A DNA stretch of 64,000 nt from Pseudotabrizicola sp. (GTDB lineage: Bacteria; Pseudomonadota; Alphaproteobacteria; Rhodobacterales; Rhodobacteraceae), in assembly GCF_030656345.1 (NCBI RefSeq), contig NZ_JAUSNR010000032.1:124001-188000 (forward strand). The letters are read 5' to 3'. The notes under the pieces are model-generated. The model did not search any database. It was not told the origin of the DNA and saw only the letters and a program-made list of their open reading frames with translations. The translations under genes and the position numbers were made by a program. Below, piece by piece: positions 54,638-63,857 of this stretch (position 1 is the stretch's first letter; each line of letters starts with the position of its first letter).

Positions 54638-55543
54638 ATGCTGCCGGCTAAGCCGCGGCGTTCGACTAGCGCGTCGACAACCCGGCCGGGGGCTGCTGCA
54701 GAGCATCCCCTGGCCGGGTTGTTTGTGTCGTGCGCCGGGCCAGCCTTGCGCTGGGTGACTCACCAGGAGCGTGAATTGCTGCTGGTCGAGCATGCGCGTT
54801 TCCAGGCCATATTCAGTCGCCAGGGCGGCCAATTGCTGCACTTCCAACCACGCGGCCAGCGGCCCTGGTTGTGGTGCGCCAGCCGTTGGCCGCGCGGCGG
54901 TGCGATTCGCGGCGGGGTGCCGGTGTGCTGGCCCTGGTTCGGTCGTCACCCCAGCGAAAGCGGTTGGCCGTCCCACGGCTGGGCACGGCTGAGTGACTGG
55001 CAATTGCTCGGCAGCGAGGTGGATGAGCGGGGCGTGCGGCTGAGCTGGCAGTTGCAGCTGTGCGACTGGACGGTGACCCTGGAAGTCGAACTAGGCGAAC
55101 AGATGAAGCTACGCCTGCGCACCTCGCATCAGGACAGCGAGCCCTGCCAGCTCAGCCATGCCTTGCATGCCTACTGGTGCATCAGCGATGTTGCGCGGAT
55201 GGCGTTACTTGGCCTGGATGGTGCCCAAGGCTACGACCTGCTGAAGCGCGGCGACTGTCAGCAGCGCGGCGAGTTGCGCATTGAGGATGGCTGTCACCAA
55301 ATATTCGACCATGGCGCGCTGGTTCAGGTACAGGACCTGGCCTGGCAGCGGCGTCTGCTGGTCGATACCCGTGGCGGCGCCAACAGCGTGGTCTGGCATC
55401 CGGGTAGCCGGCCGCTGACCGATGTGAGTTGGCGCGAGGCGCTGGGGTTTGTCTGCGTCCAGGCCGCCAGTTGCCGCGCCGACAGCCTGACCCTCAAGCC
55501 GGGGGAGGAGGCCTTACTGGAGCTGAAGGCGCGCCTGGGTTGA
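54638..55543 (+). CDS. D-hexose-6-phosphate mutarotase (aldose-1-epimerase family)
   Basis: Interconverts anomers of glucose 6-phosphate (YeaD-like). Motifs are GGQLLHFQPRGQ, the family hallmark AIRGGVPVCWPWFGRHPSE, PSHGWARLSDWQL and LSHALHAYW. From the ATG at 54,638 it has 301 residues; a GTG at 54,626 is also in frame. The family match starts at EHPLAGLF, about residue 22. A strong stem-loop (54,678-54,721) overlaps these first codons, so the true start is uncertain. It follows the porin gene and precedes hexR. Confidence 0.88.
   Translation: MLPAKPRRSTSASTTRPGAAAEHPLAGLFVSCAGPALRWVTHQERELLLVEHARFQAIFSRQGGQLLHFQPRGQRPWLWCASRWPRGGAIRGGVPVCWPWFGRHPSESGWPSHGWARLSDWQLLGSEVDERGVRLSWQLQLCDWTVTLEVELGEQMKLRLRTSHQDSEPCQLSHALHAYWCISDVARMALLGLDGAQGYDLLKRGDCQQRGELRIEDGCHQIFDHGALVQVQDLAWQRRLLVDTRGGANSVVWHPGSRPLTDVSWREALGFVCVQAASCRADSLTLKPGEEALLELKARLG
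54678..54721 (+). terminator. Long stem-loop overlapping the start of the mutarotase gene
   Basis: CAACCCGGCC-G-GGGG pairs with CCCC-T-GGCCGGGTTG around a 14-nt loop, followed by TTTGTGT. It looks like a porin-operon terminator or attenuator, yet it codes for the region just before the first conserved mutarotase residues. Confidence 0.6.
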
Positions 55544-55650
55544 GCACGCACAACCCGTAGATTCTATGTTCATCTGCAAGGTCTGCGGCATCGCTATTGG
55601 TGGATGAAAAAGGCGCCAGCTACGCGCCCCGAACCACCCTGCACCGCTCT

Positions 55651-55731
55651 CGTAGCTCGGGTGTAATCCTGGAGTCGTCCTTGAAAGTGGTCCCGGATTG
55701 CGCCAGGGCTTATTCGGGCTATGGGGCGGGT
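55651..55731. repeat. Degenerate REP-like dyad between the mutarotase gene and hexR
   Basis: GTAGCTCGGGTGTAATCCTGG faces CCCGGATTGCGCCAGGG and TTATTCGGGCTA. It is related to 35,131-35,194 and 42,356-42,407 and lies between convergent genes. Confidence 0.5.
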
Positions 55732-55762
55732 TTCTCGGGCAACGCTGCGGCCCTTGCGTGAA

Positions 55763-56632
55763 TCAGCTCGGCTCCTCGTCCAGCGGATAGCGGCTGGCGT
55801 TGAGGCTTTCCTTGATCTTGCGCAGGTGCGGCTGGAAGTCCACGCCACGGCGCAGGGTCATGCCGGTGGCGAGCACGTCGAGCACGGTGAGCTGGATGAT
55901 CCGCGAGGTCATCGGCATGTAGATGTCGGTGTCTTCCGGCAGCGGGATGTTCAGGCTCAAGGTGCTGGCCTGGGCCAGGGGTGAGCCGGCGGCAGTCAGG
56001 CCGAGTACCGAGGCGCCATTTTCCCGGGCCAGGCGTGCCACTTCCACCAGCTCGCGGGTGCGCCCAGTGTAGGAGATGATCACGAACAGGTCGCCGGTGT
56101 GCGCCACCGAGGCGAGCATTCGCTGCATCAGCACGTCGGCGTGGGCGGAGACGGCCAGGTTGAAGCGGAAGAACTTGTGTTGGGCGTCCAGCGCCACCGG
56201 GGCCGAGGCGCCGAGGCCGAAGAAGTGGATCTGCCGTGCCTGGATCAGCAGGTCGACTGCGCGGCTGACCAGCTGTGGGTCAAGGGACTGGCAGGCGCTG
56301 TCCAGCGAGGCAATGGCGCTGCCGAAGATCTTGCGGGTATAGGCCTCGGGGTCATCATCGGCTTCCACCGCACGGCTGACATAGGCGGCACCGCTGGCCA
56401 GGCTCTGCGCCAGCTGCATCTTCAGCTCGGGGTAGCCGCTGACGCCGAACGAGCGACAGAAGCGGTTGACCGTCGGTTCGCTGACCAGGGCGGCTTGCGC
56501 CAGGGCGGCGATACTCAGGCGGGTGGCTTGCTGCGGGTTGCGCAGAATCACTTCGGCGACTTTACGTTCAGCCTTGTTAAGGCTGTCGAGTCGGCCCTGG
56601 ATCTGTTCCAGAAGATTGCGCACGCGGTCCAT
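55763..56632 (-). CDS. hexR: HexR, RpiR-family repressor of glucose catabolism
   Basis: A 289-residue regulator with an N-terminal helix-turn-helix of the RpiR type (residues 1-77: [45 protein letters not shown]). A sugar-isomerase (SIS) domain (about 125-260) has [23 protein letters not shown] and [19 protein letters not shown]. HexR represses zwf, edd and gap and is released by KDPG. It is divergent from zwf, with a perfect HexR dyad in the shared region, so it probably also represses itself. Confidence 0.94.
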   Translation of the reverse strand: MDRVRNLLEQIQGRLDSLNKAERKVAEVILRNPQQATRLSIAALAQAALVSEPTVNRFCRSFGVSGYPELKMQLAQSLASGAAYVSRAVEADDDPEAYTRKIFGSAIASLDSACQSLDPQLVSRAVDLLIQARQIHFFGLGASAPVALDAQHKFFRFNLAVSAHADVLMQRMLASVAHTGDLFVIISYTGRTRELVEVARLARENGASVLGLTAAGSPLAQASTLSLNIPLPEDTDIYMPMTSRIIQLTVLDVLATGMTLRRGVDFQPHLRKIKESLNASRYPLDEEPS

Positions 56633-56719
56633 TGTTATTCCTTAGCCGGGGCTGAAATTGCTGGCCTATCGTACTGATGGGGCCAAGGGGCTACCACTGG
56701 AAAGTGTTTTTTAGCAAAA

Positions 56720-56738
56720 TGTTGTTTTTATTACAACA
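56720..56738. promoter_or_regulatory. HexR operator between hexR and zwf
   Basis: TGTTGT-TTTTATT-ACAACA, a perfect inverted repeat containing TTGT-N7-ACAA. It is the best match of the three HexR-type sites in the window and is 66 bp upstream of zwf. Confidence 0.88.
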
Positions 56739-56788
56739 TATGGCCTTGATAAAATCCTGTGCACAGGGTATTTCTAGCTTAACTTGAT

Positions 56789-56800
56789 AAAAGAACAAAC
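56789..56800 (+). promoter_or_regulatory. Candidate Hfq/Crc A-rich site before zwf
   Basis: AAAAGAACAAAC holds AAGAACAA (AAnAAnAA) four bases before the ATG. No clear Shine-Dalgarno is present, so binding here would directly cover the translation start. Confidence 0.45.
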
Positions 56801-56803
56801 ATC

Positions 56804-58273
56804 ATGCCTTCGATAACCGTTGAATCCTGTACGTTTGCCTTGTTCGGTGCGCTGGGCGATCTGGCTCTACGCAAATTGTTTCCGGCACTCTACCAACTCG
56901 ATCGCGCCGGGCTGTTGCATGCCGATACGCGGATTTTCGCCCTGGCGCGCGAGAATGGCGAGGCGTCCCAGCATCTGGCCTCTATTGGTGAACACCTGTT
57001 ACGCCATGTGCCCGCCCGCGAGATCGACCAGGTGGTGTTGCAGCGTTTCCAGGCGCGGCTCAGCTACCTGACCATGGACTTCCTCCAGGCCGACGACTAT
57101 GACGCGCTGGCAGAGCAGGTTGGCACCAGCGAACGGCTGATCGCCTATTTCGCCACGCCGGCCTCGGTCTACGGCGGGATCTGCGCCAACCTGGCGCGGG
57201 TCGGCCTGACCGAGCGGGCGCGGGTGGTGCTGGAAAAACCCATCGGCCACGATCTGCAGTCATCGCGGGCGGTCAACGATGCCGTTGCGCAGTATTTTCC
57301 GGAAACCCGCATTTATCGCATCGACCATTACCTAGGCAAGGAAACGGTGCAGAACCTGATCGCCCTGCGTTTTGCCAACAGCCTGTTCGAAACCCAGTGG
57401 AACCAGAATCACATCTCCCATGTGGAGATCACCGTGGCGGAGAAGGTCGGCATCGAGGGTCGCTGGGGGTACTTCGACCAGGCCGGGCAGCTGCGCGACA
57501 TGATCCAGAATCACCTGCTGCAGCTGCTCTGCCTGATCGCCATGGACCCGCCCAGCGAACTGTCCGCCGACAGCATCCGCGACGAGAAGGTCAAGGTACT
57601 CAAGGCACTGGAACCGATCACCTCCGCGCAACTCAGCCGCCAGGTGGTGCGTGGTCAGTACGTGGCTGGCAGCAGCGATGGCAAGGCGGTGCCGGGTTAT
57701 CTGCAGGAGGAAAACTCCAACACCCAGAGCGATACCGAAACCTTCGTCGCCATTCGCGCGGACATTCGCAACTGGCGCTGGGCCGGCGTGCCGTTCTACC
57801 TGCGCACCGGCAAGCGCATGGCGGAAAAAATGTCGCAGATCGTCATCCACTTCAAGGAAACCCCGCACTACATCTTCGCCCCGGAGCAGCGCCAGTTGAT
57901 CGGTAACAAGCTGATCATCCGCCTGCAACCGGATGAGGGTATCGCCCTGCAGGTGATGACCAAGGATCAGGGCCTGGACAAGGGCATGCAGTTGCGTAGT
58001 CACGCCTTGCAGTTGAATTTCTCCGACACCTACCGCAGCGCGCGGATTCCCGATGCCTACGAGCGGTTGCTGCTGGAAGTGATGCGCGGTAATCAGAACC
58101 TGTTCGTGCGCAAGGACGAAATCGAATGTGCCTGGCTGTGGTGCGATCAGCTGATCGCCGGCTGGAAGCAACTGGGCGATGCACCGAAACCCTATGCCGC
58201 CGGCACGTGGGGGCCGATGGGGTCGATTGCCCTGATCACCCGCGACGGGAGGTCCTGGTATGGCGATCTCTGA
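56804..58273 (+). CDS. zwf: Glucose-6-phosphate 1-dehydrogenase
   Basis: Oxidises glucose 6-phosphate to 6-phosphogluconolactone. The 489-residue protein begins with the Rossmann segment [40 protein letters not shown] and the active-site signature [21 protein letters not shown] (read in parts) follow. [17 protein letters not shown] is in the C-terminal domain. It overlaps pgl by 14 bases; zwf-pgl-eda is the standard Pseudomonas order. It is controlled by the HexR site upstream. Confidence 0.96.
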   Translation: MPSITVESCTFALFGALGDLALRKLFPALYQLDRAGLLHADTRIFALARENGEASQHLASIGEHLLRHVPAREIDQVVLQRFQARLSYLTMDFLQADDYDALAEQVGTSERLIAYFATPASVYGGICANLARVGLTERARVVLEKPIGHDLQSSRAVNDAVAQYFPETRIYRIDHYLGKETVQNLIALRFANSLFETQWNQNHISHVEITVAEKVGIEGRWGYFDQAGQLRDMIQNHLLQLLCLIAMDPPSELSADSIRDEKVKVLKALEPITSAQLSRQVVRGQYVAGSSDGKAVPGYLQEENSNTQSDTETFVAIRADIRNWRWAGVPFYLRTGKRMAEKMSQIVIHFKETPHYIFAPEQRQLIGNKLIIRLQPDEGIALQVMTKDQGLDKGMQLRSHALQLNFSDTYRSARIPDAYERLLLEVMRGNQNLFVRKDEIECAWLWCDQLIAGWKQLGDAPKPYAAGTWGPMGSIALITRDGRSWYGDL

Positions 58274-58973
58274 TCTCGATTTACCGCTGGGCGTGGTGGC
58301 GCGCAGCCTGAGCAATCCGGCCCAGCTGGCCAAGGCTTTGGCCCAGGCGGTCGCCGAGGCGTTGCGCGTGGCGATCGAAACCCAGGGTCAGGCGACTCTG
58401 GTGGTGTCCGGTGGGCGCAGCCCGATAGCGTTTTTCGAGGCCCTGGCGCAGCAGCCGCTGCACTGGGCGCAGGTGGTGATCAGCCTGGCCGACGAGCGCT
58501 GGGTGCCGGTCGCCCACCCCGACAGCAACGAAGGCCTGGTGCGCCGTCACTTGCTCCGTGGCCCAGCCGCCGCCGCACGCTTTGTGGGCTTGTACCAGCC
58601 GGCTGCCAACCTGGAACAAGCGGCGCTGCAAGCCGATCAGGCCCTGGCCGAGTTGCCGCCGATCGACGTGCTGGTGCTGGGCATGGGCGACGACGGCCAC
58701 ACCGCCTCGCTGTTCCCGGAAAGCCCGAATCTGCACGACGCCTTGCAGGCCGACTGCTTGCGCCGCTGCCTGCCGATGCTGGCGCCCAGCGTGCCGCATC
58801 AGCGCCTGAGCATGACCTTGCCGTTACTGAGCTCTGCACGTTTGCCGCTGCTGGCCCTGCAGGGGCAAGGCAAGCTCAAGACCCTGGCCGCCGCCCTGGC
58901 TGAGGCCGAGGTGGCGAGCATGCCGGTGCGCGCGCTATTGCATTCCCCCCTTGAGATTTACTGGTGCCCCTAG
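58260..58973 (+). CDS. pgl: 6-Phosphogluconolactonase
   Basis: Hydrolyses 6-phosphogluconolactone to 6-phosphogluconate. The 237-residue DevB-type protein has [45 protein letters not shown] and [17 protein letters not shown]. It starts within the end of zwf (GGGAGG lies before the ATG) and is followed 19 bases later by eda. Confidence 0.95.
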   Translation: MAISDLDLPLGVVARSLSNPAQLAKALAQAVAEALRVAIETQGQATLVVSGGRSPIAFFEALAQQPLHWAQVVISLADERWVPVAHPDSNEGLVRRHLLRGPAAAARFVGLYQPAANLEQAALQADQALAELPPIDVLVLGMGDDGHTASLFPESPNLHDALQADCLRRCLPMLAPSVPHQRLSMTLPLLSSARLPLLALQGQGKLKTLAAALAEAEVASMPVRALLHSPLEIYWCP

Positions 58974-58992
58974 GGCCGAAGGACCAGCCGAT

Positions 58993-59664
58993 ATGACGAC
59001 CAACGACCAAAGCCCGCAGGCCCGCATGGCTGCAAAAATCGCCCAGATCGACAGCCTCTGCGCCCGCGCGCGGATCATGCCGGTGATCACCATCGCCCGT
59101 GAGGCGGACATCCTGCCATTGGCCGATGCCCTGGCGGCCGGCGGCCTGAGCGTGCTGGAAATCACCCTGCGTTCGGCCCATGGCCTGACCGCCATTCGCC
59201 TGCTGCGCGAGCAACGCCCTGAACTCTGTGTCGGCGCCGGCACCGTGCTCGACTTGCAGATGCTCGCTGCCGCCGAGGAGGCCGGTGCGCAGTTCATCGT
59301 CACCCCCGGCTCCACCGCCGAACTGCTCAAGGCCAGCCTGGACAGCCCGGTGCCGATGTTGCCCGGCACCAGCAGTGCCTCGGACATCATGCTCGGCTAT
59401 GCCCTCGGCTACCGCCGCTTCAAGCTGTTCCCCGCGGAAGTCTGCGGCGGCACGGCGGCGCTCAAGGCTCTCGGTGGCCCCTTCGGTGATGTGCGTTTCT
59501 GCCCCACCGGCGGCATCAATCCCGACAACCTGCAGCGCTACATGGCCCTGGCCAACGTGATGTGCGTCGGCGGCACCTGGATGTTCGACAGCCAGTGGGT
59601 CAAGGACGGCGACTGGGCGCGCATCCAGCAGTGCAGTGCCGAGGCCCTGCAGTTGTTGGATTGA
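58993..59664 (+). CDS. eda: KDPG/KHG aldolase (2-dehydro-3-deoxy-phosphogluconate aldolase)
   Basis: Splits KDPG into pyruvate and glyceraldehyde 3-phosphate, closing the Entner-Doudoroff route with Edd. The 223-residue class I aldolase has ARIMPVITIAREADILPLADAL, LEITLRSAHG, GAGTVL, FIVTPGSTAELL and the Schiff-base lysine in YRRFKLFPAEVCGG. FCPTGGINPDN follows. The ATG at 58,993 gives the family start. Confidence 0.95.
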   Translation: MTTNDQSPQARMAAKIAQIDSLCARARIMPVITIAREADILPLADALAAGGLSVLEITLRSAHGLTAIRLLREQRPELCVGAGTVLDLQMLAAAEEAGAQFIVTPGSTAELLKASLDSPVPMLPGTSSASDIMLGYALGYRRFKLFPAEVCGGTAALKALGGPFGDVRFCPTGGINPDNLQRYMALANVMCVGGTWMFDSQWVKDGDWARIQQCSAEALQLLD

Positions 59665-59670
59665 GGATGT

Positions 59671-59751
59671 GTAGGGTGCGCGGGGCTGTCTAGGCCATGC
59701 GCACCATCCTATGAGCGCAGCGTGCCCATTAGTGCGCACGGCGCACCCTAC
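59671..59751. repeat. Paired REP-like element (GTAGGGTGCGC ... GCGCACCCTAC) after eda
   Basis: One element in each orientation: GTAGGGTGCGC...GCGCACCATCC (59,671-59,709) and GTGCGCACGGCGCACCCTAC (59,732-59,751). It is the only place where both orientations of this family occur side by side. Confidence 0.65.
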
Positions 59752-59811
59752 AGGTTGTATGGCGCCGCTGCGTTTGATCCGGATCGACCCTGCATTGGGA
59801 TTGCCCCCACC

Positions 59812-60675
59812 ATGACTGATTCCCCGATCGAGCAGCCGTTGCTGCTCGGCATGATGCGCCTGCTCGATTATCCCGAACTGGCGACCCCGCAGGCCCTGCT
59901 GGGCTTTGTCGAACGTTGCGTCGAGCGGGGCTTGAATGCGTTCGATCACGCCAATATCTATGGCCTGGGCCAGTGCGAAACGCACTTTGGCGCGGCCTTG
60001 CGCCTGCGCCCGCAGTTGCGCGGGCAGCTGCAACTGATCAGCAAGGCCGACATAGTGCCGGCGGCCCTGGACGGCTCGCGCTGGCAGGTCAAGCACTACA
60101 ACAGCGGGGCGGCCTACCTGACCGCTGCAGTCGAGGCTTCGCTGGCGCGTCTGGGCGTCGAGCGCATGGATGGCTTTCTCCTGCACCGTCCCGACCCGCT
60201 GCTGTGCGCCGATGAAGTGGTGCGCGCCCTGCAGGCCCTGGTCGAGAGTGGCAAGGTCGGTTGGCTGGGGCTGTCGAATGCCGCGCCGCTACACTGGCAA
60301 AGCCTGGGTCGCGAGCTGCCGCTGCGCTGCAACCAGATCGAACTGTCGCTGTTGGCTCAGTCGAGCGCCTGGGATGGCCAGTTGCAGGCCATGCAAGCCG
60401 ATGGCTTGCAGGTACTGGCCTGGTCGCCGTTGGCCGGTGGGGCTTTTACCCCGGCCTTGCAGCAGGCCCTGGCTGAGGTAGCGACAGCCGTGCAGGCAAC
60501 CCCCAATCAGGTCGCCCTGGCCTGGGTGCGCCGTTTGCCGGGCAGCCCGCGGCCGATCCTCGGTAGCCTGCGCTGGTCGCGGATTGAAGAGGCGTTGAAC
60601 GGCGCGGCGCTGCAGCTGGACGCCCCGACCTGGTTCTACCTGGCCGAAGCGGCACGCGGGCACAGGGCGCCCTGA
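59812..60675 (+). CDS. Aldo/keto reductase
   Basis: A 287-residue NAD(P)H-dependent oxidoreductase of the YdhF-like aldo/keto reductase group. The catalytic tetrad is visible as Asp and Tyr in NAFDHANIYGLG, Lys in LISKADIV and His in GFLLHRPDPLL. LGLSNAAPLHWQSL and VLAWSPLAGGAF follow. The ATG at 59,812 is chosen over an earlier in-frame one (59,722) whose residues overlap the REP element. Its link to sugar metabolism is positional only. Confidence 0.88.
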   Translation: MTDSPIEQPLLLGMMRLLDYPELATPQALLGFVERCVERGLNAFDHANIYGLGQCETHFGAALRLRPQLRGQLQLISKADIVPAALDGSRWQVKHYNSGAAYLTAAVEASLARLGVERMDGFLLHRPDPLLCADEVVRALQALVESGKVGWLGLSNAAPLHWQSLGRELPLRCNQIELSLLAQSSAWDGQLQAMQADGLQVLAWSPLAGGAFTPALQQALAEVATAVQATPNQVALAWVRRLPGSPRPILGSLRWSRIEEALNGAALQLDAPTWFYLAEAARGHRAP

Positions 60676-60742
60676 CGGGCCCTCCTATCAGGCTAAAAAT
60701 AACCCGCTTTTATATATAGAAATTAAATCCACGCGGAGCCTT

Positions 60743-60834
60743 GTAGGAGCCAGCTTGCTTTTGATCTTTGCAGATCAAAAGCATCGTCGGAGCGCCGAAC
60801 CGCAGCAAGGGCTAGGCGTCCCCCAGACCCCTAC
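60743..60834. repeat. REP-like element (GTAGGAGCCAG family)
   Basis: GTAGGAGCCAGCTTGC, then TTTTGATCTTTGCAGATCAAAA (a perfect inner hairpin of TTTTGATCT/AGATCAAAA), then GGCGTCCCCCAGACCCCTAC. It is related to 42,432-42,508 and lies between convergent genes, where it may also end transcription. Confidence 0.6.
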
Positions 60835-60868
60835 ACAGTTTGCTGCGCGACAGCGGGCGGGCCAACTG

Positions 60869-61819
60869 CTAGCGAAACAGCCGGCGCGGCAGCCAGTACA
60901 GATACCCCAGCATGCCGAACAGTTCGACCAGCGACTGCACGACGATCACCACTGCCGCCACTTCCCAGCCGTGCGGCAAGCTCAGGGCAAAGGGCAGGAC
61001 CACGAAGGAGTTGCGCGTGCCCAGGCTGAAGGCGAGGGTGCGCCCGTGGCTGGCGGGCAGCTGCCAGGCCAGCGCCAGCAGCTTGGCGATCACAGCTGCC
61101 AGCAGCAGGTAGGCGATAAACACCGGCAGCAATAGCGGTAGCAGCTCTAGGGCATTCTTTACCGCCGCGACCTGAGCACCTGCTATCAGTAGTACCACCA
61201 GGCCCAGCAGCGGTACCGGCCACCAGGCCAGGTGTTGACGCAGTGCGTCGCGCCCGGTCCGCGCCTCGAGCCAGCGCTCGCTCAGCGCCGCCAGCAGCAA
61301 GGGGACCAGCACAACCAGCAGCGCGGGTACTGCATCCCTGACTGTCAGTGCGCTGGTCAGTTGCGCGTCTGTCAGCAGCCACAGGTAGACGGGTAGCAGC
61401 AGCAATTGCAGCAGCAGGTTGATCGGGGTCACGGCCACCGCGCGCGGTACATCGCCGCCGCCCAGCTGGGTGAAGGAGATGAACCAGTCCGTGCAGGGCA
61501 CCAGCAACACCAGCAGCACCCCCACGCGCAGTACCGGATCATCCGGCAGCCAGTGCAGCAGGCCCCAGACCAGCAGGGGCACGAGCAGGAAGTTGCCGAC
61601 CAGCAAGGCGCTGATGAAGCGTCGATCAGCGAAGGCTGCGCGCAGGTGCAACAGTGGCACCTGGACGAAGGTCGTATAGAGCAACAGCATCAGCGTCGGC
61701 CACAGCATGGCTTGCAGGGTCGGGGCGATGCCCGGCAGCAGGCTGCCGAGCAGCAGCCCGGCGATGATGGCTGTCAGGTAAACCCAGACTTGCCGGCGTT
61801 CCAGTGTCAGACGATCCAA
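60869..61819 (-). CDS. Bile acid:sodium symporter family / arsenic-resistance-like transporter
   Basis: A membrane protein of about 316 residues with roughly ten helices, of the BASS/Acr3-like superfamily. Markers are LERRQVWVYLTAIIAGLLLGSLLPG at the start, LLVPCTDWFISFTQLGGGD in the middle and SLGTRNSFVVLPFALSLP near the end. That PCTDW and RNSFVVLP pairing is typical of uncharacterised arsenic-resistance-protein annotations. I place the start at a TTG (61,819) where the family begins; ATGs at 61,876 and 61,942 are also in frame. No ars regulator or reductase is nearby, so arsenite export is not supported. Confidence 0.78.
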   Translation of the reverse strand: MDRLTLERRQVWVYLTAIIAGLLLGSLLPGIAPTLQAMLWPTLMLLLYTTFVQVPLLHLRAAFADRRFISALLVGNFLLVPLLVWGLLHWLPDDPVLRVGVLLVLLVPCTDWFISFTQLGGGDVPRAVAVTPINLLLQLLLLPVYLWLLTDAQLTSALTVRDAVPALLVVLVPLLLAALSERWLEARTGRDALRQHLAWWPVPLLGLVVLLIAGAQVAAVKNALELLPLLLPVFIAYLLLAAVIAKLLALAWQLPASHGRTLAFSLGTRNSFVVLPFALSLPHGWEVAAVVIVVQSLVELFGMLGYLYWLPRRLFR

Positions 61820-61942
61820 TGCGGCGTTTCCGTAGGTTCTAGTGGTCGCGTGCGGCCAGCGGTTTGGCCGCGCCATCTTAGGCGGTTTTATTGCGCAAAG
61901 CCTTAGTCGTTGAAGGGCGCGCGCTGGCGCAGCGGTGGGCAC

Positions 61943-62899
61943 TTATTCGCTAGCAGCGTCTGCCTGCTGGCGCTGGATCTCCTTGCGCTTCATCGTCAGG
62001 TACTGCTCGCGCTCGAGTTCGTGCAGTTGCGCCGGGTAGTGCTCGACAGCGTCGTACCAGAGTTGCAGGCGCTTTTCCTGGCGGGTTAGCGGCGGCTCCG
62101 GCAGGGCGTTCAGGTAGGCCTCGATCGCCAGGTAGTAACGCATGGTGTTGCGTTCGATCACCCCGCGCATGCCGCCGATGTAGACGGGCTGACCCGAGGC
62201 TGTCCGGCCGACGATGCTGAAGCCCACCTTGTTGCGTCCCAGTGTCGCCAGGTAGCTCTGCGTGGCCATGCGGGCTGCAACGCCATACGCATAGGAATAG
62301 GAGAGGTGGAGGAAGCTGCGCCGGTCATCGAGGGCTACTGCTTCGAGCGCGATGCGGTAGCTGCGGGTGCCCAGCGGCCCGTCCCTGGCCTCCAATAGCA
62401 CCTGAAGAAACTCGGGCGTCGCCGTGACGACCCGGTAGGTAAATTCGAACAGGTAGGCATCGGCCAGGGCCTGCTCGAACTTGCGGCCGATATGCAGGCG
62501 CAGGACTTCTCCGCCCGGACCCGCTGAGGCGCGGCAGTTTTTCACATTCAGGTGCAGGATCAGGATGTCGCACCAGTGCGTACTGCCTTGTAATGCCATG
62601 CCGACCAAGGCAAAGGGCTGCTCGATCACGGCGTAGATATCGCCCTGCAAGGTGTTGGCGGTTTGCCGGGACTCGAGATGCAGTGGGCGTTTAAAGGGGG
62701 TTTCGCTGAGTTGCTCGGTAAGGGCGGTATGCCGGGCCTTGAGCGCCTCGGCGTCTTGTGCGTGGGTGTGGCCGGCAACCAGCAGCGCCACCAGCATGCT
62801 CGCGCGCAACCACTGCAAACAGCCAGCGCCGGGCAGTAGAAGACACCTTACCGCAAGCACACGAACAATCCCTTGGCTCTTGCGTCGAGCTGCAGCCAT
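61943..62899 (-). CDS. Conserved hypothetical secreted protein
   Basis: A protein of up to 318 residues that I do not recognise as a named family. A signal-like segment (LRASMLVALLVAGHTHAQ, about residues 31-48) precedes a mainly alpha/beta body with HWCDILILHLNVKNC, YLFEFTYRVV, SFLHLSYSYAYG and GQPVYIGGMRGVIERNTMRYYLAIEAYLNAL. It ends in a charged helix. The start is uncertain because the in-frame ATG at 62,899 gives an unusually long leader. Predicted periplasmic. Confidence 0.65.
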   Translation of the reverse strand: MAAARRKSQGIVRVLAVRCLLLPGAGCLQWLRASMLVALLVAGHTHAQDAEALKARHTALTEQLSETPFKRPLHLESRQTANTLQGDIYAVIEQPFALVGMALQGSTHWCDILILHLNVKNCRASAGPGGEVLRLHIGRKFEQALADAYLFEFTYRVVTATPEFLQVLLEARDGPLGTRSYRIALEAVALDDRRSFLHLSYSYAYGVAARMATQSYLATLGRNKVGFSIVGRTASGQPVYIGGMRGVIERNTMRYYLAIEAYLNALPEPPLTRQEKRLQLWYDAVEHYPAQLHELEREQYLTMKRKEIQRQQADAASE

Positions 62900-63306
62900 G
62901 GCGCATCAAGGGGCTGCATGTTCGGTATGCAGGTGCTCAGTGCCAGGCTGGGAGTGATGGCATTCCGGCAATATGCTACTTGCATTGGCTACCCTCCCAA
63001 GGAGGTCTGTCGCGCTGCCGCCAGCGGGCAGTCGCAGCGATACATTCGCCTGAATGTATAAGCTAAAGAATAGTCACGGCGCCCATTCAACAGACACGCC
63101 ATTGGTCGCTGTTTGTGGCGGGGTGATTGCTATGTTTGACAGCGCACCGAACTGGGAGGGCTAACGGTTGAAACTGCCCGGGTGCCTACTCGCTATTATT
63201 CGATCAGTGATGCTCGAAGCGTATCGGCATGGCTTGCCGTGGTGAGCGTGATACCTCGTGTCGAGGTTTCTGCGCCAGCGAGCTCGAACCATTTATGGAG
63301 AACGCC
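62900..63306. other. Intergenic region without a gene
   Basis: About 400 bases, somewhat AT-richer near 63,055-63,075. No gene, terminator or repeat family of this window was recognised. Confidence 0.5.
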
Positions 63307-63465
63307 ATGGGCTTGGGAACGATTCTGTTGATCGTGCTGTTGTTGATGCTGGTGGGTGCCATACCCGCGTGGCCGCATAGTCGACGTTGGGGCTATGGTC
63401 CGACGGGTGGGTTGGGCCTGGTGTTGATTATCGTATTGATCCTGCTGCTGATGGGGAGGCTGTAA
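63307..63465 (+). CDS. DUF3309 family small membrane protein
   Basis: A 52-residue peptide: MGLGTILLIVLLLMLVGAIP, then AWPHSRRWGYGPTGG, then LGLVLIIVLILLLMGRL. Two hydrophobic helices joined by the conserved WPHSRxWGYGPTGG loop define DUF3309, a family of unknown function common in Pseudomonas. The ATG at 63,307 follows TGGAGA. Upstream codons in the same frame have no family match. Confidence 0.88.
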   Translation: MGLGTILLIVLLLMLVGAIPAWPHSRRWGYGPTGGLGLVLIIVLILLLMGRL

Positions 63466-63857
63466 AAGTTGCCCTGCTCTCGTTTGATTGACCAGTAGCT
63501 CTGCCGCTGGTTTTTACTCTAATTCGAGCGCTTGCCAGCTGCTGGTCTGGTCACGCCCCAATGCCATCAACTTAAGCCGCCGGCCCTGGCCTCGGCAGTT
63601 ACGGCCGGGTTCTTACTGTGTTTCTGCCGCTTGATCGGGGGCCGCGCGCTGCTGACGCCATACGTACAACAGCGAACAGGCAAGCTTGCGGCGGCCAATC
63701 GAACGGGCAAACAGGGGTGGCACCTTTCATTCTGTCGTTTGGCGATTGTATTGCGCTGCCGGGCGCTTAAGTTGGATTCCTGGCGTTAACCAACTGCTTG
63801 CAAGTCTGCCGCGGCGGGAGTTGCCACGCAGCCTCGCCTGTAGCGAGTTGAAGGGCA
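63466..63857. other. Intergenic region without a supported gene
   Basis: Open frames of 80-86 codons here have no ribosome binding site and no family resemblance. Nothing else was seen. Confidence 0.45.

Noticed and set aside
60869..61819. Arsenite exporter ArsB/Acr3
   Set aside because: The fold is right for the superfamily, but there is no arsR, arsC or arsH nearby and many relatives are annotated only by superfamily. I kept a neutral name.
62900..63306. tRNA or small-RNA gene in the gap before DUF3309
   Set aside because: No cloverleaf arms, no terminator hairpin with a T run and no recognisable sRNA motif were found.
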